This document shows, piece by piece, positions 1-5,419 of a stretch of DNA of 5,419 bases (its first letter is position 1; each line of letters opens with the position of its first letter). This stretch comes from Desulfobacteraceae bacterium (lineage in GTDB: Bacteria; Desulfobacterota; Desulfobacteria; Desulfobacterales; Desulfobacteraceae). Location: contig PIVQ01000525.1 of NCBI GenBank assembly GCA_003354055.1, positions 1-5,419 on the forward strand. Direction: 5' to 3'. The translations under genes and the position numbers were made by a program. The notes beneath the pieces are model-generated. The model ran no database searches. It saw nothing but the letters and a program-made list of their open reading frames with translations, and was not told where the DNA came from.

Positions 1-442
1 CCTGCTCCACCCCGGCTTCCCCGTCAATGACCACATAGTCAAAATTCACGGCAATAGAACTGATGATATCCTTTAAAATATGATTAACCTGGCAGTAACA
101 GCCCTCTTTTTCAGGACGGCCGATGGCCAGAAAGGCAAGGTTTCCCCTTTCCTTCAGAGCTGCAAACATCTCATAGTCCAGCCTGGACACCACATCATCC
201 GGGTCTTGTTTTTTACCGTCCATCACCTGTTGAACCAGGCTGTTCCGAATGTCATCCACGGTTTTTTCGACCCGGAACCCAAGGCACGGTGCAAGCCCTA
301 TGGCCGGATCGGCATCAATGGCCAGAACCCGGTTTTCCGGATTTTGGGTCAGTATCTTGACAATGGCTGCGGACAATGAGGTTTTACCCACCCCGCCCTT
401 GCCGCACAGGGCGATGACACGGGTTTTTCCGGATTCATGCAT
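1..442 (-). CDS. cooC: CooC-type nickel-maturation ATPase (3' end outside window)
   Basis: The first 147 codons of a MinD/CooC-family P-loop ATPase are visible, and the frame stays open to position 1. CooC proteins use ATP to help insert nickel into CO dehydrogenase, and the related AcsF serves acetyl-CoA synthase. Motifs are the deviant Walker A CGKGGVGKTS (residues 13-22), AIDADPAIGLA (41-51), GRPEKEGCYCQVN (108-120) and the Walker-B-like VVIDGEAGVEQ (137-147). The C115-X-C117 pair corresponds to the CXC that binds metal at the CooC dimer interface. The CYC-x-x-N and DGEAG signatures separate it from generic MinD/ParA and NifH proteins. About 100 further residues are expected beyond the window. 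It overlaps the ACS-like gene by 8 bases, suggesting coupled synthesis and a shared task. The target nickel enzyme is not visible, so CooC versus AcsF cannot be decided. Confidence 0.85.
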   Translation of the reverse strand, partial: MHESGKTRVIALCGKGGVGKTSLSAAIVKILTQNPENRVLAIDADPAIGLAPCLGFRVEKTVDDIRNSLVQQVMDGKKQDPDDVVSRLDYEMFAALKERGNLAFLAIGRPEKEGCYCQVNHILKDIISSIAVNFDYVVIDGEAGVEQ

Positions 443-1178
443 GAATATTTTCCTCCTGTTGTTCCCGGCGCCGTCTCATGGACCGCAGGGCAGCCACTTC
501 ACTGCAAACTGAAACATACTCACAGGCATCGCAGTCAAGGGCCATTTCCGTGGCCATTTTGTTCATGGCGCCGATGATGGTCATGGCATTGGCAGAGACC
601 TGGTTTATCTCCAGGACATCTGCATTAGACGAAGTAATAAAGACAATTTCAACGGACCGGACAAAATCCAATTCCAGATACCGGTCCATGAGGGCTGATC
701 CCAGGGTCTTCAAAGAAAACCCGTCTTTCAGCGCCCCATGGCTGACCCGGCTCCACTCCCGCTGGAACTGGGATGCGCCGCGCATCATATATCCTTCAAG
801 AAATAGCGTGTACCTGACTTTTTCCAGGGCCCTGTACCTTGAATAGCTATTTTTTTCGTCAAACCCCTCCCCTGCCACCAGAACGATTTTGCCAAAGGGA
901 GCCTGGGAGCCGTCCAAATCTGAAAGGTCGGGCCCCACAATGGAGATCCGCCTGTTTTGAATAAGGTCGGCCTTATTGGTCCACAAGAGCTGGGATGTGG
1001 AGGCCGTCTTTGGGTTCCCGAGTTCCACGGCCGTATCCTGACCCATGACCAGGGGTTTATTCTCTACTCTGGACCAATGACATTGTCCAAAATGAACAGA
1101 TTCAGTCGCTTGCTTTTCCCCGCGTTTTTGGTCAAGGAAATCTTTGACCTGACGGATATGGGTTTTAAAGAGTTCCAT
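435..1178 (-). CDS. Stand-alone acetyl-CoA synthase (AcsB/CdhC) middle-domain-like protein
   Basis: This 247-aa cytoplasmic protein has no signal peptide or membrane segment. Residues about 78-182 resemble the middle domain of the acetyl-CoA synthase subunit of CODH/ACS: ISIVGPDLSDLDG (78-90), PFGKIVLVAGEGF (94-106), a charged helical stretch with an acidic-aromatic pattern (115-130), EWSRVSHGALKDGF (141-154) and LGSALMDRY (159-167). The C-terminal part has a CX2CX5C motif (C216, C219, C225) followed by an Arg-rich tail (235-238). The cysteine-rich segment that forms the nickel A-cluster in true ACS is absent, so it should not make acetyl-CoA by itself. The start ATG at 1178 has AAGGA at 1189-1185, six bases upstream. 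Its end overlaps the CooC-like gene by 8 bases. A role as a metal carrier, assembly scaffold or regulatory partner for a nickel enzyme is inference. I know no established name for it. Confidence 0.62.
   Translation of the reverse strand: MELFKTHIRQVKDFLDQKRGEKQATESVHFGQCHWSRVENKPLVMGQDTAVELGNPKTASTSQLLWTNKADLIQNRRISIVGPDLSDLDGSQAPFGKIVLVAGEGFDEKNSYSRYRALEKVRYTLFLEGYMMRGASQFQREWSRVSHGALKDGFSLKTLGSALMDRYLELDFVRSVEIVFITSSNADVLEINQVSANAMTIIGAMNKMATEMALDCDACEYVSVCSEVAALRSMRRRREQQEENIHA
452..457 (-). promoter_or_regulatory. Ribosome binding site of the CooC-like gene
   Basis: AGGAGG on the minus strand lies nine bases before the ATG at 442-440 and inside the end of the upstream coding region. It supports choosing that ATG. 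The second ATG at 438-436 is in a different frame and does not encode the P-loop protein. Confidence 0.75.
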
Positions 1179-1248
1179 TTTTTATCCTTACGATGTTGTC
1201 TACGAATCAACTGCAGATATAAACCATCCACTTACTTAGGAATCGTTA

Positions 1249-1346
1249 CAAAATAACTTGATCTAAATACCCTGAAGGGCAGAAGCTTGTTTCCAAAACC
1301 CCTTAAAAGACTGGGTATTTTGAAAACAAAAGATCAAGTAATTTTG
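1249..1346. repeat. Long imperfect inverted repeat in the intergenic gap
   Basis: The left arm at 1249-1272 pairs with the right arm at 1313-1346 at 23 of 24 positions. The only mismatch is 1255/1340. The right arm carries a 10-base insertion at 1321-1330, with no counterpart in the left arm. The core pieces are ACTTGATCT/AGATCAAGT and AAATACCC/GGGTATTT. Across the insertion the right arm also contains a small hairpin, TTTTG-AAAA-CAAAA (1318-1331). The 40-base loop holds a further short pairing, AAGGG (1275-1279) with CCCTT (1300-1304). It lies between the bzdQ stop and the start of the ACS-like gene. It may separate two transcripts by termination or RNA processing, or be a protein-binding dyad. 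It lacks the short GC-rich stem and T-run of an ordinary intrinsic terminator, so I leave the function open. Confidence 0.7.
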
Positions 1347-1356
1347 GAGCCGATCC

Positions 1357-2151
1357 TTAGGCCTTGCAGCTATCCTTCACCTTTTCCTCGGCAAAAAGAG
1401 CAGCCCCCATGGCTCCCATGATCTGGGGATCAAACTGATCCAGGGATTTTAACTCAATGTTGAGTACATCACCGATGGCATTGAATACCCCCTTGTTTTT
1501 GGCAACACCGCCGGTCATGACCACATCTTCGGTAATTTCAATGCTTTTGGCCATGGATGCCACCCGTTTTGCCAGGGCATAGTGCAGGGCATTCATGATG
1601 TCGGAGGGATCTTTTCCCTCGTTTACCAGGGAAACAACTTCGGTCTCGGCAAAGATGACGCATTGGTTGGAGATACTTAATTTTTCCCTGGATCGTGCTG
1701 CCACCTGTCCCAACTCTTCCAGGGGAATTTCCAGGGATTCTGCCATGATTTCCAGAAACCTTCCTGTGCCTGAGGCGCACTTGTCATTGTACATGTACCG
1801 CACCACATTCCCGTTCTCGTCCATTCGCGTGGCCTTGGCATCCTGGCCGCCGATATCAATCACCATCCGGGCGGACGGTGCAACATGCAGGGCACCTTTG
1901 GCATGGCAGGATATCTCTGACTCAACACTGTTCACAAAGGAGATCTGCTCCTTGCCGTATCCTGTCCCCACCACATGGGCGACCTGATCCATCCTCAGGT
2001 TTGCCTGGTCCAGGGCCAGGTTCATGACGTCGTCTGCGGATTCCGAAGGACTGGTCTGGGCACGCATCACTGCATTGGCCAGAACCTTGCCATTTACAAG
2101 GATGACTGCCTTGGCAGTCAAAGAACCTATATCACATCCGGCAACTATCAT
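1357..2151 (-). CDS. bzdQ: Class I benzoyl-CoA reductase ATPase subunit, BzdQ/BcrD-like
   Basis: This 264-aa protein is the second ATPase subunit of the reductase and a paralogue of the protein encoded just upstream. It carries the full motif set: AGCDIGSLTAKAV (residues 4-16), EISCHAKGA (79-87), VIDIGGQDAKA (97-107), NDKCASGTGRFLEIMA (122-137), SNQCVIFAETEVVSLV (161-176) and MTGGVAKN (212-219). C125 and C164 are the predicted cluster ligands. The second cysteine loop keeps the family-typical F-A-E-T-E. The start ATG at 2151 is preceded by a strong AGGAGGG (2162-2156) embedded in the end of bzdP, and the two genes overlap as ATGA. The stop is TAA at 1359-1357, followed by the 178-base gap that ends this gene run. 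Alone it could be taken for a 2-hydroxyacyl-CoA dehydratase activator (HgdC). The adjacent non-identical partner argues against that. Confidence 0.82.
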   Translation of the reverse strand: MIVAGCDIGSLTAKAVILVNGKVLANAVMRAQTSPSESADDVMNLALDQANLRMDQVAHVVGTGYGKEQISFVNSVESEISCHAKGALHVAPSARMVIDIGGQDAKATRMDENGNVVRYMYNDKCASGTGRFLEIMAESLEIPLEELGQVAARSREKLSISNQCVIFAETEVVSLVNEGKDPSDIMNALHYALAKRVASMAKSIEITEDVVMTGGVAKNKGVFNAIGDVLNIELKSLDQFDPQIMGAMGAALFAEEKVKDSCKA

Positions 2152-2945
2152 ATTTCCCTCCTGTGGTTGAGTCTTTCCGATGCTTTCAGAGCGGCCCCGA
2201 TGGCACCTGCAATCTGTGGATCCGCCTTCCGGGTCTTTTTGATTCTCTTACCGAGAAGCTTTTCAAGGGTTGACACCACCCCGGTATTCTTGGCGACCCC
2301 GCCGGTCATGAGCAGGTTCCCCCGGGGTTTTACCGCATTAACAAGAATCGCCACCCGCTGGGCCATGGCCGTATTGATCCCCGCTCCGATATCGTCTACC
2401 GCCACTCCGGAGTTGACATACTTGATCACATCCGCCTGGGCCCAAACCGTACAGGTAGAGGTTAATAATACGGGTTTTCTGGATCTTGCCGTCATGGCCC
2501 CAAGTTCGCCGATATCAATATTCAAAAGCCTCGCCATGACCTCCAGAAACCTTCCGGTACCTGAGGCACATTTGTCATTGGCCATAAAATTTTCAATATT
2601 TCCCAACCTGTCCAGCCGCATGGTCTTGCAGTCCTGTCCCCCGATATCAATGACCGTTCCCACGGACGGCAGCATCCACCTGGCCCCTTTCCCGTGGCAG
2701 GAAATCTCGGATGCAGATTCGTTTATAAAGCTGATTTTTTCCTGGCCATATCCCGTGCCCACGCAATAGTCGATATCATCCGCGGACAGGTCGATCTTCC
2801 CAAGCACGGCGGCCATGACGGCATCACCGGAATCCTTGGGCCTGGGTTTTGATTTAATGACCTGTTTTGCCAGAATCTTTCCATTTCTCATGATGACTGC
2901 TTTGGATGTCAGAGATCCGACATCGCACCCGGCAACAATATTCAT
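2148..2945 (-). CDS. bzdP: Class I benzoyl-CoA reductase ATPase subunit, BzdP/BcrA-like
   Basis: This 265-aa ASKHA-fold (BadF/BadG/BcrA/BcrD family) ATPase is one of the two non-identical subunits that hydrolyse ATP to drive electrons into the benzoyl-CoA-binding module. Visible motifs are phosphate-1 AGCDVGSLTSKAV (residues 5-17), EISCHGKGA (80-88), phosphate-2 VIDIGGQDCK (98-107), NDKCASGTGRFLEVMA (123-138), STCTVWAQADVI (163-174) and the adenosine-binding MTGGVAKN (213-220). C126 and C165 are the expected ligands of a [4Fe-4S] cluster shared across the ATPase dimer. The usual F-A-E-(S/T)-E after the second cysteine reads W-A-Q-A-D here. The protein is compact: Thauera BcrA is much longer (roughly 48 kDa from memory). 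That favours the Azoarcus Bzd-type arrangement. The start overlaps the bzdO stop (ATGA), with a G-rich AAGGGGG at 2957-2951 as the likely ribosome site. P versus Q is assigned mainly by gene order, so the two could be swapped. Confidence 0.8.
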   Translation of the reverse strand: MNIVAGCDVGSLTSKAVIMRNGKILAKQVIKSKPRPKDSGDAVMAAVLGKIDLSADDIDYCVGTGYGQEKISFINESASEISCHGKGARWMLPSVGTVIDIGGQDCKTMRLDRLGNIENFMANDKCASGTGRFLEVMARLLNIDIGELGAMTARSRKPVLLTSTCTVWAQADVIKYVNSGVAVDDIGAGINTAMAQRVAILVNAVKPRGNLLMTGGVAKNTGVVSTLEKLLGKRIKKTRKADPQIAGAIGAALKASERLNHRREI

Positions 2946-4342
2946 ATCAGCCCCCTTATGGTAAAAAATTCATCCAGACGTTCCTTTGTGGCATCCCAGG
3001 ATTCCACCCGGTCATCAAAGGCATCGTCATACATGATATGGGTGGGATACCCGTGTTTTTCCAAGTCCCTGGCAATCATTTTGACATTGGCCCAGGTATT
3101 ACGGCATCCGGGTGTGCCGTTGTAAATCAGACAGTCTGCCCCGAAATTTTCAGCCAGTACCAGGGTCTCTTCCAGCCACATATTTTTCCCGTCATAGGGT
3201 CCCCTGATGGATCTGACCATGGGCAGCCTTGAGTTAAGCATCGCAATGCTGTTCAGCATGCCCTCGCGGCTTGCCCGGTCCACCCGGCTGGCAACCCCGG
3301 GAAGTTTAGACGTATAAGAGACCTCCTCGCTGAAATGATGGGACAGCATTCCGCCCATATGGGCAATACCCTTTTCATCGAAATAATTCCAGAAATTCAT
3401 ATCCAGGTTGTAGTGATCAATATAGAACATAAACGCCCGAAGTTTCTCTTTGCCGGTTTTCAGCCCGGAGATTCCGGCGGCGGCTCTTGCCTTTACCCGG
3501 TTCAATATGGTCTCAAGAAGGCGGGTATACTCTTTATGCCCCGAGAATGTATACCGTCCGGCATACAAGGCGATATTGTACATGGGGCTCATGGGAGAGG
3601 GCCGCAGGCTCTGCAAATCTTCGATATCCGCAATCAGTTCATTCTGTTTTTCAACTTCAGCCAGAACCTCATCCAGAAGATCGTAATCCATTTTGTTCCC
3701 GGTCTGGGCCTCGATAAACCGAATCAGCTCCTTGTAGTCTGCAAGATGATACCCTTCACTTCTGTCGTCACCAAGGGTCTGGGGGAAATTGAGTGCGTAA
3801 TACGGTATATCAAGATAGGATGAGGCAAAGGAGAAGGCATTGGCATTGGTATCGCAGACACCTGGCGTACTGCAGACAACAAGGTCGATGGATTCTGCAA
3901 GACCTGCAAAATAAGCCCCCAGCGCCCCCCTTTGGGAAGAACAGGATGTTTCGGGTAGTCCCACCTGGCAGCCGTAATCCATATACTCAAACATGCCCCG
4001 GCGCCAGATAATATTTCCCAGAGCCGTTAACATTTCAGTGCATACAGGCACCACATTCGTGGCGTACAAAATCGCAGGTGAAAAACAGAAGGTGGTAAGG
4101 CCGATCTTTTTACCCTCATCATGGGCATTCAGTATATTCTTATAATAGGAGTCAAACAGTTTTAATACCTGGATCCCCACATCCCCGTGGTCAATAAAAA
4201 ATTTAGCGACTCCCTTGAAATAGGGGATGTACTTATAGGCCAGTTCCGTCTCTTTTTCAGTGCCGTTTGCCACGGCAGATGCTGCTGAAAGCATGCTGGA
4301 CATGAGCCAGTCGTAATTGTATTCTCTAAATTCGGGTCTCAT
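2942..4342 (-). CDS. bzdO: Class I benzoyl-CoA reductase, BzdO/BcrB-like subunit
   Basis: This 466-aa cytoplasmic protein is the second dehydratase-like subunit of the reductase. It should pair with the BzdN-like protein to bind the aromatic acyl-CoA and receive low-potential electrons from the ATPase module. Motifs seen are FSPAILYATNVVP near residues 87-99, GLPETSCSSQRGALGAY at 128-144, VVCSTPGVCDTNAN at 155-168 and GTPGCRNTWANVKMI near 409-423. Candidate [4Fe-4S] ligands are C134, C157 or C163, and C413. The long N-terminal extension before the first motif, and the total length, fit BcrB/BzdO better than the shorter HgdA/HgdB dehydratase subunits. The start ATG at 4342 is supported by AAAGGAG at 4356-4350, seven bases upstream. 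The TGA stop overlaps the ATG of the next gene (ATGA), which implies translational coupling. No frameshift or missing segment is apparent. Confidence 0.82.
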   Translation of the reverse strand: MRPEFREYNYDWLMSSMLSAASAVANGTEKETELAYKYIPYFKGVAKFFIDHGDVGIQVLKLFDSYYKNILNAHDEGKKIGLTTFCFSPAILYATNVVPVCTEMLTALGNIIWRRGMFEYMDYGCQVGLPETSCSSQRGALGAYFAGLAESIDLVVCSTPGVCDTNANAFSFASSYLDIPYYALNFPQTLGDDRSEGYHLADYKELIRFIEAQTGNKMDYDLLDEVLAEVEKQNELIADIEDLQSLRPSPMSPMYNIALYAGRYTFSGHKEYTRLLETILNRVKARAAAGISGLKTGKEKLRAFMFYIDHYNLDMNFWNYFDEKGIAHMGGMLSHHFSEEVSYTSKLPGVASRVDRASREGMLNSIAMLNSRLPMVRSIRGPYDGKNMWLEETLVLAENFGADCLIYNGTPGCRNTWANVKMIARDLEKHGYPTHIMYDDAFDDRVESWDATKERLDEFFTIRGLI

Positions 4343-4363
4343 AAGAGCTCTCCTTTGTGAGGC

Positions 4364-5419
4364 TTATGCGGTCAGGGCAGACTGCTGATTATTCTGGGAA
4401 ATCCGGTCTAAAAAGGCATTGATCCTCAGTTTGATACGGCCTTTTTCCGTCAACGGTCCGTATTCCCTTTCAATGCGGATACACGGAATACCCATGGCTT
4501 CCAGATCCCTTTCAAACAGGGCGTTTTCAGCCCCGTGAAGATCGCAGAACCGGATATTCTGCATGACCACACCATCCACCTTTGACCGCTTGATTTTCTC
4601 CACAAGCAGGGCCAGGCGCTCCCTGTATTTTCCAAACATCCTGGGGCAGATTGATTTACCTAGATAATGGGCAGCCAATGCCGCCACAGGATCGCCCTCT
4701 TCAGACACACAAGAACTATCGTACTGGATGCCGAAACAAAGATTTTCCCCGACCACCACGGCATTGGTACTCTCCTCAATAAGTTCCACAAGACCTATTT
4801 CATCACTGATACTGCCGATGAGCAGGAGTCTTTTTCGATCCTGGGCCGGGGGGGGATTTTCTTTCACAACCGTGATCCAGTCTTCAAGCGTTTGGGTATA
4901 GGCATCCCTGGGGCTCACGACGGCTGCCACTGCTGCGGCAAAGGCCTGGGTGCCGGATACCGGCACCGCCTCTCCTGCGCGAAGATCTTCCAGTTCCTTG
5001 AGCAGTTCCCTGCCCCGGTTATAAACTTTAATTGAGGCCGAAAGTTTTTCGTCGGTAATCTCCACCTCAAAATGGTCTTCAACGCTCTTGATGAGATTTC
5101 GGATCTCCTGGACATACCAGGCCATGCCGTGGGGCTCAACTTTATGGGGCACATCAAAATAGTAAAAATAGTCTGGAACGATACCCTTATAATCATCCCC
5201 TGCCTTTCGCCAGCACTCATCCAGCCGCCGCATGGCATCACACCCCGGAGTGATAATGGCCCCGTCAAGAAATGAGAGCTCGCCCTTCCCTGCCAACTGA
5301 AGGATACACTTGGGAAAACTGCAGACAAAGGGGCCGTAATAGGCATCTGCGATTTCCATCCCATCTGTTTCAAGCCCTCTTAACCGGACCGGCAGGATGT
5401 CTGCGGCATGGAAAATTTC
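4364..5419 (-). CDS. bzdN: Class I benzoyl-CoA reductase, BzdN/BcrC-like subunit (5' end outside window)
   Basis: This is one of two substrate-binding, iron-sulfur subunits of an ATP-dependent benzoyl-CoA reductase, of the 2-hydroxyacyl-CoA dehydratase (HgdB/BcrC) family. It is cytoplasmic. 351 codons are visible and the frame stays open to the window edge. The ATG at 5359 is internal, because the 20 codons before it encode a family-typical N-terminal stretch, E-I-F-H-A-A-D-I-L-P-V-R-L-R-G. The real start therefore lies beyond 5419, probably by only a few dozen codons. Candidate cluster-ligand cysteines, in visible numbering, are C33 (GPFVCSF), C60 (PGCD) and C292 (RFCD), the three places where this family carries conserved cysteines. 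The stop is TAA at 4366-4364, and bzdO starts 21 bases later. The assignment to BzdN comes from homology recalled by eye plus position at the head of an N-O-P-Q gene order. The substrate could be a substituted benzoyl-CoA. Confidence 0.78.
   Translation of the reverse strand, partial: EIFHAADILPVRLRGLETDGMEIADAYYGPFVCSFPKCILQLAGKGELSFLDGAIITPGCDAMRRLDECWRKAGDDYKGIVPDYFYYFDVPHKVEPHGMAWYVQEIRNLIKSVEDHFEVEITDEKLSASIKVYNRGRELLKELEDLRAGEAVPVSGTQAFAAAVAAVVSPRDAYTQTLEDWITVVKENPPPAQDRKRLLLIGSISDEIGLVELIEESTNAVVVGENLCFGIQYDSSCVSEEGDPVAALAAHYLGKSICPRMFGKYRERLALLVEKIKRSKVDGVVMQNIRFCDLHGAENALFERDLEAMGIPCIRIEREYGPLTEKGRIKLRINAFLDRISQNNQQSALTA

Noticed and set aside
1..442. The P-loop protein as a generic MinD/ParA or nitrogenase iron protein
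   Set aside because: The GRPE-x2-GCYC-x-VN and DGEAG-x-EQ motifs are CooC hallmarks and are not expected in MinD, ParA or NifH.
435..1178. The 247-aa gene as a remnant pseudogene of acsB
   Set aside because: It has an intact frame, a ribosome site, a clean end overlapping cooC and its own cysteine motif, all of which suggest a functional stand-alone gene.
1203..1235. Possible sigma-54 promoter on the minus strand (TGG...TGCA) ahead of the ACS-like gene
   Set aside because: The spacing between the GG and GC elements is one base short in the best register, and sigma-54 promoters do not tolerate that. No good -35/-10 pair was found in the gap either.
1249..1346. Inverted repeat as a miniature transposable element
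   Set aside because: There is no flanking target duplication (CGTTA on the left, GAGCC on the right), and only one copy is seen in the window.
1975..2769. A 264-codon open frame on the plus strand
   Set aside because: It lies antisense to the two ATPase genes, its translation shows no recognisable motif, and the minus-strand proteins explain the sequence fully.
1357..5419. Reading the four genes as a 2-hydroxyglutaryl- or lactoyl-CoA dehydratase with its activator
   Set aside because: Those systems use a single homodimeric activator. Here there are two distinct ATPase paralogues and a long BcrB-like subunit in the N-O-P-Q order.

Overview
The window reads as part of an anaerobic aromatic-degradation locus from a strict anaerobe that also carries carbonyl-branch (CO dehydrogenase / acetyl-CoA synthase, CODH/ACS) functions. 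A sulfate-reducing or syntrophic Desulfobacterota member is my best guess. It rests on gene content and a G+C content near one half by eye, not on any marker gene. All six recognisable genes lie on the minus strand, so transcription runs from high to low coordinates. I see no credible plus-strand gene, no tRNA or rRNA, no CRISPR array and no insertion sequence.

Region 1 (5419 down to 1357) holds four tightly packed genes in the order expected for an ATP-dependent class I benzoyl-CoA reductase, bzdN-bzdO-bzdP-bzdQ (equivalent to bcrC-bcrB-bcrA-bcrD). The first two encode the substrate-binding, iron-sulfur subunits of the 2-hydroxyacyl-CoA dehydratase/BcrBC family. The first is cut by the window edge. 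The last two encode different but related ASKHA-fold ATPases that carry the cysteines for a shared [4Fe-4S] cluster. O-P and P-Q overlap by four bases (ATGA), and N-O are 21 bases apart. Two distinct activator ATPases plus two dehydratase-like subunits is the signature of the reductase. A true 2-hydroxyacyl-CoA dehydratase needs only one homodimeric activator. The predicted reaction is dearomatisation of benzoyl-CoA or a substituted analogue, using reduced ferredoxin and ATP.

Region 2 (1179-1356) is a 178-base gap dominated by a long imperfect inverted repeat: 23 of 24 positions pair, and one arm carries a 10-base insertion. I find no convincing promoter in it.

Region 3 (1178 down to 1) holds two translationally coupled genes. 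One encodes a 247-aa protein that resembles the middle part of the acetyl-CoA synthase subunit (AcsB/CdhC) but lacks the A-cluster region and ends in a CX2CX5C motif. The other is the first 147 codons of a CooC-type P-loop ATPase with the CXC metal-binding pair, which runs off the window. Together they look like a nickel/metal-maturation pair. Its partner enzyme is not in view. This stand-alone ACS-like protein coupled to CooC is the most unusual part of the window.
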